DNA from: Desulfovibrio sp.
GTDB taxonomy: Bacteria > Desulfobacterota > Desulfovibrionia > Desulfovibrionales > Desulfovibrionaceae
Direction: 5' to 3'
DNA: 6,663 bases
Assembly (NCBI GenBank): GCA_009773975.1
Contig: VSMX01000127.1
Location: 1-6,663, forward strand
Shown here: piece by piece, positions 6,489 to 6,663 of the stretch
How the letters are laid out: the number at the start of each line of letters is the position of its first letter
Position numbering within the stretch: position 1 is the stretch's first letter
Position numbers and translations under genes: made by a program
The notes under the pieces: model-generated
Databases searched by the model: none
What the model was told of the DNA's origin: nothing
What the model saw: the letters and a program-made list of their open reading frames with translations, nothing else

Positions 6489-6526
6489 ACAGAAAAAAAC
6501 AACATACTGTTTGATTTTTTTAAACA
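6477..6526. promoter_or_regulatory. Operator-like palindrome with an extra half-site
   Basis: CTGTTTGGTCAAACAG (6477-6492) has perfect 7-bp arms around a 2-base centre. A third exact copy of the arm, CTGTTTG, starts at 6507, 30 bases (about three helical turns) from the first. It begins a second dyad, TGTTT-N9-AAACA (6508-6526). The first palindrome covers the predicted -35. The binding protein is unknown; the dyad does not match the usual CRP, FNR or Rex consensus as remembered. Confidence 0.5.
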
Positions 6527-6545
6527 ACCTCATTCAGAAGCAGTC

Positions 6546-6629
6546 TTCACATAGTGAATTTTGTTCTTCCGCAAGGAAGATGGGTAAATTACTGATCTTC
6601 CAAATTTTTACTAAACAATATTTAGCAAA
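6546..6629. other. Further dyads in the gene-free right end
   Basis: Three inverted repeats lie upstream of the transporter promoter: TTCAC-ATA-GTGAA (6546-6558), TCTTCC-GCAA-GGAAGA (6565-6580, a GNRA-type loop), and TTTaCTAAA-CAATA-TTTAGcAAA (6607-6629). They may be regulatory sites for the transporter or for a divergent gene beyond the window. Nothing else is recognised from 6527 to 6663. Confidence 0.35.
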
Positions 6630-6663
6630 GCTGCTACACTGCATGGCATGGAACTACCAAGCA

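Noticed and set aside
4841..6496. A 12-base direct repeat TCAAACAGAAAA on both sides of the transporter gene (4841-4852 and 6485-6496)
   Set aside because: About one such match is expected by chance in a window of this size. One copy belongs to a terminator hairpin and the other to the operator, so it is not evidence of insertion of the gene.
6643..6663. Possible start of a plus-strand gene at ATG 6643 or 6648, with a TACACT -10-like box at 6635-6640
   Set aside because: There is no Shine-Dalgarno sequence, and only five to seven codons are visible before the window ends.

Overview
The window looks like a chromosomal segment of an anaerobic bacterium, with a Desulfovibrionales-like sulfate or sulfonate reducer as the best guess (moderate to low confidence). 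The reasons are a flavoprotein resembling the alpha subunit of adenylylsulfate reductase, a neighbour rich in [4Fe-4S] clusters, and GC-rich genes set in AT-rich intergenic DNA. No rRNA, tRNA, CRISPR array, phage gene or transposase gene is visible.

Layout, left to right. Positions 7-283 hold two tandem copies of a 137/138-base multi-hairpin repeat with no coding potential; the second copy ends on the stop codon of the next gene. Two minus-strand genes follow and appear to form an operon, transcribed from about 3765 down to 281. The first, 3715-2036, is an AprA/SdhA/FrdA-superfamily FAD protein. The second, 1981-281, is a GltD-type NAD(P)H:FAD oxidoreductase with N-terminal Cys clusters and a C-terminal 2x[4Fe-4S] ferredoxin domain. 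A 139-base divergent promoter region (3716-3854) separates the operon from a plus-strand LysR-type regulator gene (3855-4820). That gene converges on a minus-strand SLC13/DASS-family anion transporter (6376-4904), with terminator hairpins in the 83-base gap between them. The last 287 bases (6377-6663) hold the transporter's leader, promoter and operator-like dyads, and no convincing gene.

Likely joint working (inference): the transporter brings in an organic anion, for example a di- or tricarboxylate or a sulfonate. The GltD-like protein takes electrons from NAD(P)H and passes them through its Fe-S clusters to the AprA-like flavoprotein, which reduces (or in reverse oxidises) the imported compound or a derivative. 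The LysR regulator would sense the compound. The set is analogous in parts list, not in close homology, to the tricarballylate (tcuRABC) type of locus. The substrate cannot be read from sequence.

The most unusual item is the tandem hairpin repeat. Its two copies differ mainly in two stems, where base changes on one arm are matched by compensating changes on the other, while one hexanucleotide loop stays the same.
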